From an uncultured Eubacteriales bacterium (GTDB lineage Bacteria > Bacillota > Clostridia > Christensenellales > Borkfalkiaceae), in assembly GCA_900554485.1 (NCBI GenBank), contig USHO01000019.1, positions 1-14,868 on the forward strand: 14,868 nucleotides of DNA. Direction: 5' to 3'. The position numbers were made by a program, and so were the translations under genes. This document shows, piece by piece, positions 13,686 to 14,868 of the stretch. The stretch's first letter is position 1, and each line of letters begins with the position of its first letter. The notes beneath the pieces are model-generated. The model did no database searches. It was not told where the DNA came from and saw nothing but the letters and a program-made list of their open reading frames with translations.

Positions 13686-14868
13686 ATGAAAAAATTCAGA
13701 AAGATAACCGCGGGTATTGCGGCGTCCGTACTTTCGCTTACCACCGTTTTTGCTCTTGCCGGTTGTAAGGGCAAAGAAAAGATCGTCCGCGACGAAAAGA
13801 CCATAAATATCCGCGCATGCATAGGCGGCTACGGCGATTCATGGCTGAGGTCTCTCGCCGATAAATTCAACGAGGTTTACGCCGAAGAAGGGTATAAAGC
13901 CAACGTGCTTGCAAGTTCGACGGATCTCGAAAGCAAAGTCGCCATGAAAGAGTTGTATTCAAAAGACGACTGGGTAGACCTTTATTTCGTCAACGTCAAC
14001 AACACCATGTCGCAATTCACTGCCGAGGGCGGCGAATACGGGCAACTCGTTGCCGACCTTACCGATACGGTGTGGAACAAGCCTGCGATAAACTTCAACG
14101 GTGAAGAGGAAAGCACGACGCTTATTTCCGAAAAAATGCGTGTGGCTCTTCCCGATGACGTACTTAAAGTAAACGGCAGAGTATACGGGTTCAATACAAG
14201 CAACGATATAGGCGGAATGATAGTAAACACCGCAAAACTCGCCAAGTACGGCATAACGAGGATTCCGAAGACTTCCAACGAACTTTTCGATACGTTTGAA
14301 CTTATATATACCGGCGACGAGGCTCAGGGTATAAAAGGTTCACTCGAATCTCAGATTTATCCCGTTACCTTCCTCGGCGGAGACAACGGCTATCCGATAC
14401 ACTTCGTTACGGCGTGGCAGGCTCAGTATGCGGGTATTTCAAAATACGAACAGTTCTACGGTTATACCGATGCCGAAGGCAACGAAATGATCGAAAACGG
14501 TTATACGGTGTATGACGACGAGTCTCTCGAAAAGATGCTCGAGGCGATGTTCAATATGTACGATAAATCGTTCGTCGCGCTCGGATCCAACAACAACACG
14601 ATCGATACCGCTCATATGAAACTTATGAGCGAACGCGGCGGAGCGGTGTTCATGGCGGACGGTAACTGGGCTTATAACGAAATTATAACCAACTATCAGT
14701 CGACCATAGACAATCTTGCGTTTGCAAACGTACCCGTTCTGTCGGCTGTCGGCGTGAAATTATTCGGCTCGGCTACGGCTTACGGTTTCGACGACGACAA
14801 GTGCGAAGAGATTTTGTCCTGGACGATCGACAGAGCCGACGAGGGCAAAACCGCCGCTCAGATCGTCG
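13686..14868 (+). CDS. ABC transporter sugar-binding lipoprotein (family 1 solute-binding), partial: C-terminus beyond window
   Basis: 394 residues present, running off the right edge. An N-terminal lipoprotein signal is clear: basic MKKFRK, a hydrophobic stretch, then lipobox LAGC with the lipidated Cys at 27. The mature protein would be tethered outside the membrane and deliver a sugar to an importer. The body looks like an extracellular solute-binding protein of the carbohydrate class: NIRACIGGYGDSW followed by LADKFNEVY early on, VNGRVYGFNTSN in the middle, and FMADGNWAYNEI around 320-330. The start is set by AGGAGG five bases upstream. It lies 39 bases after nagB. Permease genes presumably follow outside the window. 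The ligand is not readable; context suggests an amino-sugar oligosaccharide. Confidence 0.88.
   Translation, partial: MKKFRKITAGIAASVLSLTTVFALAGCKGKEKIVRDEKTINIRACIGGYGDSWLRSLADKFNEVYAEEGYKANVLASSTDLESKVAMKELYSKDDWVDLYFVNVNNTMSQFTAEGGEYGQLVADLTDTVWNKPAINFNGEEESTTLISEKMRVALPDDVLKVNGRVYGFNTSNDIGGMIVNTAKLAKYGITRIPKTSNELFDTFELIYTGDEAQGIKGSLESQIYPVTFLGGDNGYPIHFVTAWQAQYAGISKYEQFYGYTDAEGNEMIENGYTVYDDESLEKMLEAMFNMYDKSFVALGSNNNTIDTAHMKLMSERGGAVFMADGNWAYNEIITNYQSTIDNLAFANVPVLSAVGVKLFGSATAYGFDDDKCEEILSWTIDRADEGKTAAQIV

Overview
The window reads as chromosome of an anaerobic Gram-positive bacterium, most likely an uncultured gut-type member of the Clostridia. The grounds are a pyruvate formate-lyase, strong AGGAGG-type ribosome binding sites, sigma-A-like promoters (TTGACT/TTGAAA with 17-base spacers), a lipoprotein-type solute-binding protein, and firmicute-like S12, S7, EF-G and EF-Tu. 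The exact lineage cannot be read from the sequence. No mobile element, CRISPR array, tRNA or rRNA was seen, and both outer genes run off the ends.

Region 1 (1-1983, minus strand): the first 624 codons of pyruvate formate-lyase (pflB). Its short leader carries two GC-rich stem-loops with interchangeable arms, and its promoter has an extended -10 and an adjoining GATAA/TTATC dyad.

Region 2 (about 2077-6849, plus strand): a str operon in the order rpsL, rpsG, fusA, tuf, with a clear promoter and a very strong terminator, apparently bidirectional. Two spacers, rpsL-rpsG (205 bases) and fusA-tuf (175 bases), are unusually long and rich in competing hairpins. S12 has Arg at position 88, where nearly all bacteria have Lys; this is a classic streptomycin-resistance substitution. 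EF-Tu has an extra stretch of about ten residues in its G domain.

Region 3 (6925-14868): an amino-sugar catabolic locus. A minus-strand AraC-type regulator faces away from a plus-strand operon encoding NagA (GlcNAc-6-phosphate deacetylase), a Gfo/Idh/MocA oxidoreductase with a four-cysteine cluster, a large cytoplasmic glycoside-hydrolase-like protein, a NagB-type deaminase with changed active-site residues, and the lipoprotein binding component of a sugar ABC importer (truncated by the window). The likely logic is import of an amino-sugar oligosaccharide, cytoplasmic cleavage by the hydrolase and/or oxidoreductase, then NagA and NagB feeding fructose-6-phosphate to glycolysis. PflB would act in mixed-acid fermentation downstream.

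The most unusual signals are: both divergent genes of region 3 have near-consensus promoters whose -10 boxes lie about 9 bases from the start codon with no ribosome binding site, which predicts leaderless mRNAs; the Gfo/Idh plus unassigned-hydrolase pair inside a nag operon; perfect palindromes in the operon spacers; and the structured str-operon spacers.
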